Shown: positions 1-7,968 of the stretch, piece by piece
Numbering within the stretch: the stretch's first letter is position 1
Layout of the letters: the number at the start of each line of letters is the position of its first letter
From: Sphingosinicella terrae
GTDB taxonomy: Bacteria > Pseudomonadota > Alphaproteobacteria > Sphingomonadales > Sphingomonadaceae
Direction: 5' to 3'
Length of the DNA stretch: 64,000 nucleotides
NCBI RefSeq assembly: GCF_003347635.1
Contig: NZ_QDFY01000010.1
Location: 62,001-126,000, forward strand
The notes under the pieces: generated by a model
Seen by the model: only the letters and a program-made list of their open reading frames with translations
Database searches by the model: none
What the model was told of the DNA's origin: nothing
Translations under genes and position numbers: made by a program

Positions 1-12
1 GCCGGAGCCGCG

Positions 13-48
13 GCGTCCGGACGCGGACAAAGCTGTTCGAAAGCGGAC
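13..48. promoter_or_regulatory. Candidate upstream activator sites of the sigma-54 promoter
   Basis: A perfect 12-bp palindrome (GCGTCCGGACGC, 13-24) is followed by two more CGGAC half-sites at 24-28 and 44-48. This is 70-100 bp upstream of the -24/-12 element at 116-132, where enhancer-binding activators of sigma-54 normally bind. The same CGGAC/GTCCG half-sites recur at 280-311 just before the adaptor gene. Assignment as an activator site is inference from spacing and symmetry. Confidence 0.35.
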
Positions 49-115
49 GATCCAGGAACCGCCCTTCTTTCCCGTCAGGCGGGCGGAATTCGCAAAAATC
101 CGCCTTTTTCGGCGG

Positions 116-132
116 TTGGCACGCCTCGTGCT
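116..132 (+). promoter_or_regulatory. Sigma-54 (RpoN) type -24/-12 promoter
   Basis: The stretch TTGGCACGCCTCGTGCT has GG at 118-119 and GC at 130-131 separated by exactly 10 bases. It matches the TGGCACG-N4-TTGCW consensus at all but one position. Transcription would begin near 143, upstream of the micro-ORF at 176 and probably of the exporter genes that follow. No regulator gene is in the window; it would lie to the left. Confidence 0.6.
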
Positions 133-175
133 GGAAGGAATTGGACAGGGGCAGTCCCGCACGAGGAGCAAGGTC

Positions 176-259
176 ATGGCACGGTTCGAAACTCTGAGCT
201 TCACCATCGGTCTCGTAATGACGGCTCTCGTCACCTTCGTCGCGCTGCCGCTGGCGTAA
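176..259 (+). CDS. 27-aa predicted membrane micro-protein
   Basis: A short frame beginning ATG GCA CGG after a good ribosome binding site (GAGGAG about 8 bases upstream) and ending TAA. The product is nearly all hydrophobic after MARFETLS, enough for one membrane span, and ends in LPLA. It lies about 33 bases downstream of the predicted sigma-54 start and 82 bases before the adaptor gene. It could be a small membrane regulator of the exporter, a leader peptide, or chance; function is unknown. Confidence 0.4.
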   Translation: MARFETLSFTIGLVMTALVTFVALPLA

Positions 260-279
260 GCGGTGCGAGTGTACGGCGG

Positions 280-311
280 CGGACATGTTTCGTCCGGAAT
301 CGGACAGTCCG
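280..311. repeat. Cluster of CGGAC/GTCCG inverted half-sites
   Basis: Four 5-bp half-sites are packed into 32 bp: CGGAC at 280-284, GTCCG at 292-296, CGGAC at 301-305 and GTCCG at 307-311. They form two small dyads between the micro-ORF and the adaptor gene. The same half-site occurs at 13-48, so they may bind the same regulator. Confidence 0.3.
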
Positions 312-341
312 TCGCCATTCATTGCCGGGGAGCGGGCGTGA

Positions 342-1646
342 ATGAGCGTGGTTAGAATTCCCAAACCGGATCGTCCGGAGAGCGGCGGCGGCATGGACAA
401 GGTCGTCGAGCGCCGGGGTCTGTCCAATCGGATCAAGATCGCGCTCGGCGCCGTCGTCGTCGTCCTGCTCCTCGCCTTCTTCTATTACTTTGCGCCCAGT
501 GCGAACAGCCAGACGGTCGAGGCTTCTCGCCTTACCATCTCTACGGTCGAGCGCGGCCGCTTCGACGACTTCCTGCCACTGCGGGCGCGGGTCGAGCCGC
601 TTGTGACCGTGTATCTCGACGCGGTCGAGGGCGGCCGGGTCGAGCAGGTCATGGTCGAGGACGGCGCGATGGTCCAGGCTGGCCAGCTGCTCGCCGTCCT
701 GTCCAATTCGGACCTTCAGCTGAACGTCCTCGCCCGCCAGACCGAGGTCACCCAACAGATCAACTCGATGCGCAGCCAGGAGCTGGCCCTCTCCCAGAAT
801 CGCCTCGCCAACGAACGGGCGGTGATCGAGGCAGAGCTCGCCGTGCAGACCGCGCGGCGCCAATATGAGACGCAGCGGCCGCTCGCCGAGCGCGGCTTCG
901 TCCCCGCCCGCCAATTCGCCGACAGCCGCGACGCCTATGAAGCGGCGCGTGATCGCCTGGCCGTGCTCCGGCGTACCCAGACGACCGACGAGCGGCTGCA
1001 GTCGAGCCAGCTGGCGCAGCTGCGGGCCTCGACCACGGGGCTGAACCAGAGTCTCGACCTCGCCAGGGCCAGCCTCGACGCGCTCAACCTGCGGGCGCCG
1101 GTCGCGGGTCAGCTCACCGCCTTCTCGATTCAAGTCGGCCAGTCGTTCAATCGCGGCGAGCGCCTCGGCCAGATCGACAGCGCCGGCCGCAACAAGCTGC
1201 GCGCTCAGGTCGACGAATTCTATCTCGGCCGCGTCACCGAGGGGCAGATCGCCTCCGCCGAGGTGGCCGGCCGCCCGTATCGGATGCGGGTCAGCAAGAT
1301 CTATCCGCAGGTCCGCAACGGGGCTTTCGAGATCGACCTGCAGTTCATCGGCCAGGAGCCGGCGGACCTCCAGCGAGGCCAGACGGTGCAGATCCGCCTG
1401 ACCTTGGGCGATCCGGCGCCGGCTCTGCTGATCCCGAACGGCGCTTTCTACAACGAAACGGGCGGCAACTGGGTCTTCGTGGTCGCGCCGGACGGCGGCG
1501 CCGCCGTGAAGCGCCAGGTTCGTCTCGGCCGCCGCAATGCCGATCATATCGAGGTGCTCGAGGGGCTCGACCCGGGCGAGCGCGTCATCACCTCGCCTTA
1601 TACGGGCTTTGCCGAGCGCGATCGGCTGAGCCTCAGCGGACAGTGA
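342..1646 (+). CDS. HlyD/MacA-type periplasmic adaptor subunit
   Basis: A 434-aa membrane-fusion protein that would bridge an inner-membrane ABC permease to the periplasm or to an outer-membrane channel. The N-terminus is cytoplasmic, followed by one membrane span (about residues 31-50). A biotinyl-lipoyl-like half (about 90-125) comes next, then a long Gln/Arg-rich coiled coil (about 125-240), then the returning lipoyl half (LRAPVAGQL) and beta-barrel and membrane-proximal domains ending near GERVITSP. ATG 342 follows GGGGAGC; ATG 393 is an alternative start. The stop overlaps the frame of the ATPase gene, so the two are probably cotranscribed. No outer-membrane factor gene is in the window. 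Confidence 0.88.
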   Translation: MSVVRIPKPDRPESGGGMDKVVERRGLSNRIKIALGAVVVVLLLAFFYYFAPSANSQTVEASRLTISTVERGRFDDFLPLRARVEPLVTVYLDAVEGGRVEQVMVEDGAMVQAGQLLAVLSNSDLQLNVLARQTEVTQQINSMRSQELALSQNRLANERAVIEAELAVQTARRQYETQRPLAERGFVPARQFADSRDAYEAARDRLAVLRRTQTTDERLQSSQLAQLRASTTGLNQSLDLARASLDALNLRAPVAGQLTAFSIQVGQSFNRGERLGQIDSAGRNKLRAQVDEFYLGRVTEGQIASAEVAGRPYRMRVSKIYPQVRNGAFEIDLQFIGQEPADLQRGQTVQIRLTLGDPAPALLIPNGAFYNETGGNWVFVVAPDGGAAVKRQVRLGRRNADHIEVLEGLDPGERVITSPYTGFAERDRLSLSGQ

Positions 1647-1687
1647 AGGAAGTGGATTCGATCGTGGGCAACGAAGGGAACAGACTT

Positions 1688-2368
1688 ATGCTGAGCATGC
1701 GCGAACTGTCGCGGGTCTACCGCACCGATACGGTCGAGACGACCGCCCTCGACGGCATCTTCCTCGATGTCGCCGACGGCGAGTTCGTCGCGATCATGGG
1801 ACCGTCGGGTTGCGGCAAGTCGACCTTGCTCAACGTCATCGGCATGCTCGACAGCCCATCCAGCGGCTCCTACGTCTTCAACGGGACCGAGGTGGCCGGC
1901 CTGACGGAATCCAAGCTCGCCGACTTTCGCAAGCGGAACATCGGCTTCATCTTCCAGAGCTTCAATCTCGTCGACGAGCTGACCGTCCGCGAGAATATCG
2001 AGCTTGCGCTGCTCTACCACAATGTCCCCGCGGCAGAGCGGCGCGCCCGGGTCGACGAGGTGATGGACAAGGTGGGCATCGCCCATCGTGCCAAGCACCG
2101 GCCGAGCCAGCTGTCCGGCGGACAGCAGCAACGCGTCGCCGTCGCCCGGGCACTTGTCGCCAGCCCCAAGCTGATCCTCGCCGACGAGCCGACCGGCAAT
2201 CTCGACACCGCCCATGGCGAGGAGGTGATGAAGATGCTGCAGGCGCTCAACGCGGAAGGGTCGACCATCGTCATGGTCACCCACTCGCCGAGCCACGCCG
2301 ATTATGCCGGCCGCGTCGTCAACATGCTCGACGGCCGCATCCTCGTCGAGCACCGGCGCGCCGCCTGA
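1688..2368 (+). CDS. MacB/LolD-type ABC transporter ATP-binding protein
   Basis: A 226-aa nucleotide-binding subunit powering the FtsX-type permeases downstream. It has a Walker A motif (GPSGCGKST), Q-loop region ([13 protein letters not shown]), ABC signature [15 protein letters not shown], Walker B with [12 protein letters not shown], and the H-loop (VTHS). Length and motifs fit the MacB/LolD/FtsE family. ATG 1688 is preferred because GAAGGGA precedes it and it gives the family length; a GTG at 1643 overlapping the adaptor stop would add 15 residues. The stop overlaps the start of the RidA-like gene (TGATG). Confidence 0.9.
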   Translation: MLSMRELSRVYRTDTVETTALDGIFLDVADGEFVAIMGPSGCGKSTLLNVIGMLDSPSSGSYVFNGTEVAGLTESKLADFRKRNIGFIFQSFNLVDELTVRENIELALLYHNVPAAERRARVDEVMDKVGIAHRAKHRPSQLSGGQQQRVAVARALVASPKLILADEPTGNLDTAHGEEVMKMLQALNAEGSTIVMVTHSPSHADYAGRVVNMLDGRILVEHRRAA

Positions 2369-2895
2369 TGCCGGTGCGGCTTCGCCTCGAAGCAGCGGCC
2401 CTCCCGATGCAAAGGAGGGCCGTCGGGCTCGCGCTCCTCGGTGCTCTCCTCCTCACGCCCGGCGCCGCCGCCGGCCAGGCGCGCCGGCAAGCGACCGTGC
2501 TCATGTCGGAGAATGAGGGCGCGCGGCGCGGACAGGAGGAATGGGGCTATTCCGACGCGGTCGTCGCCGGCGATAGCATCTACCTTTCCGGGATCGTCGT
2601 CGGCCTGCGCGAGGGGGAGACCGATCTCGCCGCCGCTTATGACCGCGCCTACCGCCATATCGGCGAGATACTGCGCCGCGCGGGCGCGAGTTGGGACGAT
2701 GTTGTCGACATCACCAGCTACCACACCGACGTGACGACGCAGATGGAGGCCATCGTCTCGGTCCATCGTCGCTACGTCACCGCACCCTTCCCGGCCTGGA
2801 CCGCGATCGACGTCGATCGCCTGATCCCCGACCGCGGAATCACCGAGATCAAGATCGTCGCTCGCCGGCCGGCGCCCGCGACCACAGCGAACTGA
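2368..2895 (+). CDS. Exported RidA/YjgF-like protein
   Basis: The 175-aa product has a hydrophobic segment (about residues 17-36, ending AAAGQA) that looks like a signal peptide, followed by a YjgF/YER057c/UK114 fold (DSIYLSGIVVG, FPAWTAIDVDRL, TEIKIVARR). RidA proteins are usually cytoplasmic trimers that hydrolyse reactive enamines and imines. Here the position of the catalytic arginine of RidA (PAR-S in the enterobacterial protein) is Trp in FPAWTAI, so canonical deaminase activity is unlikely. ATG 2368 overlaps the ATPase stop; ATG 2410 is an alternative start just before the signal. Its place inside an ABC exporter operon is odd and suggests a periplasmic binding or accessory role. Confidence 0.75.
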   Translation: MPVRLRLEAAALPMQRRAVGLALLGALLLTPGAAAGQARRQATVLMSENEGARRGQEEWGYSDAVVAGDSIYLSGIVVGLREGETDLAAAYDRAYRHIGEILRRAGASWDDVVDITSYHTDVTTQMEAIVSVHRRYVTAPFPAWTAIDVDRLIPDRGITEIKIVARRPAPATTAN

Positions 2896-2910
2896 CCAGG
2901 AGAGAGGCCG

Positions 2911-5415
2911 ATGTGGCGCAACTACATGACCGTCGGATTGAGGGCGCTGGCGAAGAACCGCACCTACGCCTTCATCAACATCGTCGGCCTCGCCATCGGC
3001 CTCGCCGCCTGTCTGCTGCTGCTGCTCTACGTCCGCTACGAGACCAGTTATGACGAGTGGCTGCCGAACAGCGAGAATACCTACCAGTTCCAGAGCCACT
3101 ACAGGAATCCGAACACCGGCGAGGAGAATCTCCTCCAGATGACGTCCTACATCGCCGGTCAGCGGGTCCGTCAGGACTTTCCGCAGATCGAGCGTTCGGT
3201 CTACGCCCTCAGCAGCGATCCCGTCATCATGCGCGACGGCGAGGCGCTCGAGACCGAGGACGCCCTCCTGGTCGACAATCTCTTCTTCGACGTGCTGCAA
3301 TTCCCGCTGGTGCAGGGGGATCCGGGCACCGCGCTGTCCCAGGCCGGCACGGTCGTCCTTACCGAGAGCGAGGCGCGCCGGATCTTCGGCGACGAGAGCG
3401 CGATGGGCAAGACGGTGACCATGGTCGCCGGCAGCACGACGATCGACTATCGCGTCACCGGCATCGCCCGTGATGTGCCCCGCAACAGCCACGTCCGCTT
3501 CAAGCTCGTCGCCCGCTTCGATCCGGCGACCTATTTTGCCGAGCAGCCGGACTTCCTTACAAACTGGGGCTGGCAATCCGGCTGGTACTATTTCTCCCTC
3601 CGTCCCGGGACCGATCCGGAGGCGATCGAAGCCGCGCTTCCGGCCTGGGAGCGGCGCAACATCGCGGACGAGCAATACGGGACCCAGACGTTCAACGCCG
3701 GTGAGGACCAGGACTGGAACGTCGCCAACATCCGCGACGTCCATCTCGGGCCTGCTCAGGCGGCGACGATGACGGCGGGGAACGACCAGCGCACGATCGT
3801 CACCTTCACGATCATCGCCTTCCTGATCCTGGGCATGGCCTGCGTGAACTTCACCAACCTCGCCACCGCCCGCGCGAGCCAGCGCGCACGCGAGGTTGCG
3901 CTGAGGAAGGTGCTCGGCGCCAACCGCCGTCAGCTGGTGACCCAGTTCCTCACCGAATCGGTGCTCATCGCCGGCATCTCGATGATCCTGGCGCTTGCCC
4001 TCGTCGAGCTGCTGCTGCCGATGCTCTCCAACTTCCTCGATGCCGAGCTTGCCATGGGCTATTTCGGCGTCGACGGCATGCTGCTGCCGATCCTGCTGCT
4101 GACCCTGCTCGTCGGCGCTGCAGGCGGCGTCTATCCGGCGCTCTATCTCAGCCGCTTTCAGCCGGCGCAGGTGCTCAAGGCCAACAAGTCGACGGCCGAG
4201 GCGGCCGGCTCGGGACGCCTGCGCAACGCCCTCGTCGTCGCCCAGTTCGCGGTGTCGATCGGCCTCATCATCTGCACCGCCGTGGTCTACGCCCAGACCG
4301 TCTATGCGCGGACCGCCGATCCGGGTTTTCGCCGCGAAGGCCTGATCCAGATCACCAATCTCGGCCGCCGCCAGCTGCTCGATCGCGCCGACACCATCGT
4401 CGAGGAGATGCGCCGGATTCCGGGCGTGGTCTCGGTCGGGCGTTCGAACATCGGCATCGCGACCGGCAGCACGAGCACGACCGGCGTGCAGGTGCCCGGC
4501 CAGCAGGAGCGGGTCAGCATCGGCACCTATGCGGTCGACTTGCACTTCTTCGAGACGATGGGGATCGAGCGCGTCGCCGGACGCCTGTTCGAGGAGAGCC
4601 GCCCGGCCGACGATTCGACCCTGCCTTATCCGTCGACCGACGAACAGGAGCGGCCGCTGATTGCCCGGGGCGTCAACGTCGTCATCAACGAGCTCGCCGC
4701 GCGGCGTATGGGTTGGCAGAATCCAGCGGACGCGGTCGGCAAGACCTTCGGGGTCAGCTTCTTCGATCCCGAGGACGGCCTGGTCCCGACCCGCGTCATC
4801 GGTGTCGTCCGCGACTCGCGCTTCCGCTCGATCCGCACGCCGCTCGAGCCGATCATGTTCCGCTACGATCGCGCTTTCGCCGACTATCTGCTGATCCGTT
4901 ACGACACCTCGGATCCGCAGGGCGTTCGTGATCGCGTCGAGCAGGCCTGGAAGCGGCTGGCGCCGGACGTGCCCTTCAATGGCGTGTTCAGCGAGGAACG
5001 GATCGCCGACCTCTACAAGGCGGAGCAGGCGCGCGCGCAGGTCTTCGCGGGCTTCGCCCTCCTCGCCGTGGTCGTCGCCTGCCTGGGCCTGTTCGGCCTG
5101 GCCGCCTTCACCGCCGAGCGCCGGACCAAGGAGATCGGAATCCGCAAGGTGCTCGGCGCCCGCACGCGGGATATCGTCCGCCTGCTCGCCTGGCAGTTCT
5201 CGAAGCCGGTGATCGCCGCCAATCTGATCGCCTGGCCGGCGGCCTGGTTCGCGATGCGGGGCTGGCTGAACACGTTCGACGCGCGCATCCCGCTCGGGCC
5301 GACGCCGTTCGTTCTCGCCGGGCTGCTCGCCCTGGTGATCGCGATCGGCACCATCGCCGGCCACGCCTTCAGGGTCGCCCGGGCCAATCCGATCCATGCG
5401 CTGAGATACGAGTGA
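2911..5415 (+). CDS. FtsX/MacB-type ABC permease, paralog 1 (type A)
   Basis: An 834-aa double-unit permease with eight predicted membrane spans: one N-terminal (about 22-42), four in the middle (about 290-312, 350-372, 390-412, 432-455) and three C-terminal (about 711-733, 766-785, 803-823). Two large periplasmic MacB_PCD-like domains lie between them. Each half ends in an FtsX core with REVALRKVLGA or KEIGIRKVLGA. Such proteins couple ATP hydrolysis to mechanical work on envelope substrates rather than moving solute through a channel. It shares the DQDW, ARRMGW and LPYP segments with the gene at 7969, and so groups with it. ATG is preceded by AGGAGAG. Substrate is unknown. Confidence 0.88.
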   Translation: MWRNYMTVGLRALAKNRTYAFINIVGLAIGLAACLLLLLYVRYETSYDEWLPNSENTYQFQSHYRNPNTGEENLLQMTSYIAGQRVRQDFPQIERSVYALSSDPVIMRDGEALETEDALLVDNLFFDVLQFPLVQGDPGTALSQAGTVVLTESEARRIFGDESAMGKTVTMVAGSTTIDYRVTGIARDVPRNSHVRFKLVARFDPATYFAEQPDFLTNWGWQSGWYYFSLRPGTDPEAIEAALPAWERRNIADEQYGTQTFNAGEDQDWNVANIRDVHLGPAQAATMTAGNDQRTIVTFTIIAFLILGMACVNFTNLATARASQRAREVALRKVLGANRRQLVTQFLTESVLIAGISMILALALVELLLPMLSNFLDAELAMGYFGVDGMLLPILLLTLLVGAAGGVYPALYLSRFQPAQVLKANKSTAEAAGSGRLRNALVVAQFAVSIGLIICTAVVYAQTVYARTADPGFRREGLIQITNLGRRQLLDRADTIVEEMRRIPGVVSVGRSNIGIATGSTSTTGVQVPGQQERVSIGTYAVDLHFFETMGIERVAGRLFEESRPADDSTLPYPSTDEQERPLIARGVNVVINELAARRMGWQNPADAVGKTFGVSFFDPEDGLVPTRVIGVVRDSRFRSIRTPLEPIMFRYDRAFADYLLIRYDTSDPQGVRDRVEQAWKRLAPDVPFNGVFSEERIADLYKAEQARAQVFAGFALLAVVVACLGLFGLAAFTAERRTKEIGIRKVLGARTRDIVRLLAWQFSKPVIAANLIAWPAAWFAMRGWLNTFDARIPLGPTPFVLAGLLALVIAIGTIAGHAFRVARANPIHALRYE

Positions 5416-5445
5416 CGAGCCCGGGAGGCGATCGACGAAGAAGGG

Positions 5446-7935
5446 ATGACGGGGATGTGGCGAAACTATCTCCTGGTCGGCTTCAGGTCACTGACCCGCA
5501 GTCGCACCTACGCCTTCATCAACATCTTCGGCCTCGCGGTCGGCCTCGCCGCCTGCATCATGCTCATTCTCTACGTCCGCTACGAGACGAGCTACGACAG
5601 CTGGCTGCCTGACGGCGATCGCCTCTACCAGGTGCAGGCGACCTGGCAGGAGCCGGGTCAGCCGGTCACGGCGAGCCAAGGGAGCCCGCTGCCGCTGCGG
5701 GAGGCGCTGGCCGGCGGCTTTCCGCAGATCGAGGCGCTCAGCATCGCCGATCCGGGCCGGGCCATCGTCCTTCGCGACGGCGCGCCCCTCTATGTCGACG
5801 CGCTCTGGGTCGATCCGGCCTTCCTCGAGATCTTCCGCCTGCCCTTCGTGCGCGGATCGGCCGAGACCGCCCTTCGCGACACCGGCTCGGTCGTGCTCAC
5901 CCAGAGCGAGGCGATCCGCCAGTTCGGCACGATCGACGCGATCGGCCGGCGCATCACCACGAGCGACGGCGAGCAGCGGCGCGACTTCCAGGTCACCGGC
6001 ATCCTCCGCGACCTGCCGAACAACAGCCAGCTCGATTTCCAGGCGCTGATCCGGTTCGATCCCAACGTCTATGCCGAAAATCCCGAGCGGCTGCGCCAAT
6101 GGGGGGCGATGGGCCAATATCATTATGTGAAGCTTCGGCCCGGCGCCGACGCCGCGGCGATCAATGCCGCCTTGCCGGCATGGGAGCGTCGCACGATCCC
6201 GCCCCAATTGATCGACGGGAGAAGCTCGAGCCAGGCCGACATCATGGACCTGAGCCTGGTCGCTGTCCGCGACGTCCATCTCGGCGAGGCGCAGGACTTC
6301 GCGATGACGCCGGGCAACGACCGTCGCACCGTCGCCACTTTCTCCATCGTCGCCTTGCTGATCCTGGTGATGGCCTGCATCAACTTCATCAACCTCTCGA
6401 CCGCCCGGGCCGGGCAGAGGGCCCGCGAAGTCGCCTTGAGAAAGGTGCTCGGCGCACGGCGGGGGCAGCTCGTCGGTCAGTTCCTCGGCGAATCGATTTT
6501 GCTCGCCGCTCTGGCGATGCTGATTGCGCTCGCTCTGGTGGAGCTGACCGCGCCGATGCTCGGGGCCTGGCTCGATGCCGATCTCGGAATCTCCTATCTG
6601 GGGACCGACGGCATGCTCAGCATGGCGTTCGCCCTCATCCTTCTCGTCGGGTTGCTCGGCGGGCTCTATCCGGCCTTCTATTTGGCGCGCTTCGAACCTG
6701 CGCAGGTGCTGCGGGCGAACAAATCTGCGGCGGAGCCCTATGGCAGCGGCCGGCTGCGCAACGTCCTGGTCGTCGTCCAGTTCGCGGTCTCGATCGGCCT
6801 CATCGTCTGCACGGTCGTCATCTGGGCTCAGACGCGTTTCGTGCAGACCGTCGATCCAGGCTACGAGCGCGAGGGCCTCATCCAGGTCGCCGGCGCCTGG
6901 CGTCTCGGCGGCAATTACGACGCCGCCAAGCGGCTGATCGAAGCCGTACCCGGCGTCGTCTCGGTCGGTCGGACCAGTCTCGGAATCGCCGCGACCAACA
7001 AGTCGATCCAGGCGGTCAACGTTCCGGGTGGGATCGAAGGGCTCAACGTCGGCGTCTACGGCGCCGACGCGGACTTCTTCACTTCGATGGGCATGCAGCG
7101 CCTGGCCGGCAGGCTGCTCGGCGAGCGTTATGCCAACGACCGGATCGAGCGCAGCGAGCCCTTCGGCGACGCGCTCGCCGATCTCCCCAGCCGGGGACTC
7201 AATATCGTCGTCAACCGTCGGGCGGCCGAGCTGTTCGGCTTCCGGGATCCGGCCGAGGCGGTGGGCCGCCAGATCCGCACCAGCGTCGAGGGGGATGCGA
7301 TGATCCCCTGCACGATCGTCGGCGTCGTCGAGAATACCCGCATCCGCACCGCTCGCGACACCATCGAGCCGCTGGTCTTCACCTACGATCCGCTGCGCAC
7401 GACCCAGCTCATCGTCCGCTATCGCTCGGCGGATCCGGCCGCGGTCATGACCGGGCTCGAGAATGTCTGGCGGCGCTTCCTTTCCGACATCCCCTTCGAA
7501 GGGGCCTATTCCGAGGATCTGGTGGCGGAGCTCTACGCGCAGGAGCGCGCGCGCGGCGCGATCTTCGCCGGCTTCGCCGTCCTCGCCATCATCATCTCCT
7601 GCCTCGGCCTGTTCGGTCTCGCCGCCTTCACCGCGGCGCGGCGGACGAAGGAGATCGGCATCCGCAAGGTGCTGGGCGCGCGGGTGCGCGACATCGTCCG
7701 CCTCCTCGTCTGGCAGTTCACCAAGCCGGTGGTCCTCGCCAACCTCGTCGCCTGGCCGGTCGCCTGGTGGGCGATGAGGGACTGGCTCAACACCTTCGAC
7801 GTGCGGGTCGCGCTGACGCCGACGCCGTTCGCCCTGGCCGGGCTGATCGCGTTCGGCATCGCGATCGGCACCATTGCGGGCCATGCGATCCGCGTCGCCC
7901 GGACCAATCCGATTCACGCGCTGCGATACGAATGA
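5446..7935 (+). CDS. FtsX/MacB-type ABC permease, paralog 2 (type B)
   Basis: An 829-aa paralog of the preceding permease with the same eight-span layout and FtsX signatures (REVALRKVLGA in the middle, KEIGIRKVLGA near the C-terminus, ending NPIHALRYE). Its second periplasmic domain differs from paralog 1. It has RGLNIVVNRRAAE and IVGVVENTRIR, shared with the gene at 10478, and lacks the LPYP insertion of paralogs 1 and 3. ATG 5455 (MWRNYL) matches the N-termini of the paralogs and may be the true start; ATG 5446 adds three residues. The gap to the previous gene is 30 bp, consistent with one operon. Confidence 0.87.
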   Translation: MTGMWRNYLLVGFRSLTRSRTYAFINIFGLAVGLAACIMLILYVRYETSYDSWLPDGDRLYQVQATWQEPGQPVTASQGSPLPLREALAGGFPQIEALSIADPGRAIVLRDGAPLYVDALWVDPAFLEIFRLPFVRGSAETALRDTGSVVLTQSEAIRQFGTIDAIGRRITTSDGEQRRDFQVTGILRDLPNNSQLDFQALIRFDPNVYAENPERLRQWGAMGQYHYVKLRPGADAAAINAALPAWERRTIPPQLIDGRSSSQADIMDLSLVAVRDVHLGEAQDFAMTPGNDRRTVATFSIVALLILVMACINFINLSTARAGQRAREVALRKVLGARRGQLVGQFLGESILLAALAMLIALALVELTAPMLGAWLDADLGISYLGTDGMLSMAFALILLVGLLGGLYPAFYLARFEPAQVLRANKSAAEPYGSGRLRNVLVVVQFAVSIGLIVCTVVIWAQTRFVQTVDPGYEREGLIQVAGAWRLGGNYDAAKRLIEAVPGVVSVGRTSLGIAATNKSIQAVNVPGGIEGLNVGVYGADADFFTSMGMQRLAGRLLGERYANDRIERSEPFGDALADLPSRGLNIVVNRRAAELFGFRDPAEAVGRQIRTSVEGDAMIPCTIVGVVENTRIRTARDTIEPLVFTYDPLRTTQLIVRYRSADPAAVMTGLENVWRRFLSDIPFEGAYSEDLVAELYAQERARGAIFAGFAVLAIIISCLGLFGLAAFTAARRTKEIGIRKVLGARVRDIVRLLVWQFTKPVVLANLVAWPVAWWAMRDWLNTFDVRVALTPTPFALAGLIAFGIAIGTIAGHAIRVARTNPIHALRYE

Positions 7936-7968
7936 GGCCGAAGGGGCAGCGAGAAGGGGAGAGCAGGC

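Noticed and set aside
124-166. 8-bp inverted repeat CCTCGTGC/GCACGAGG that could hide the micro-ORF ribosome binding site
   Set aside because: The left arm lies inside the sigma-54 promoter, before the predicted transcript start near 143, so it would not be in the RNA.
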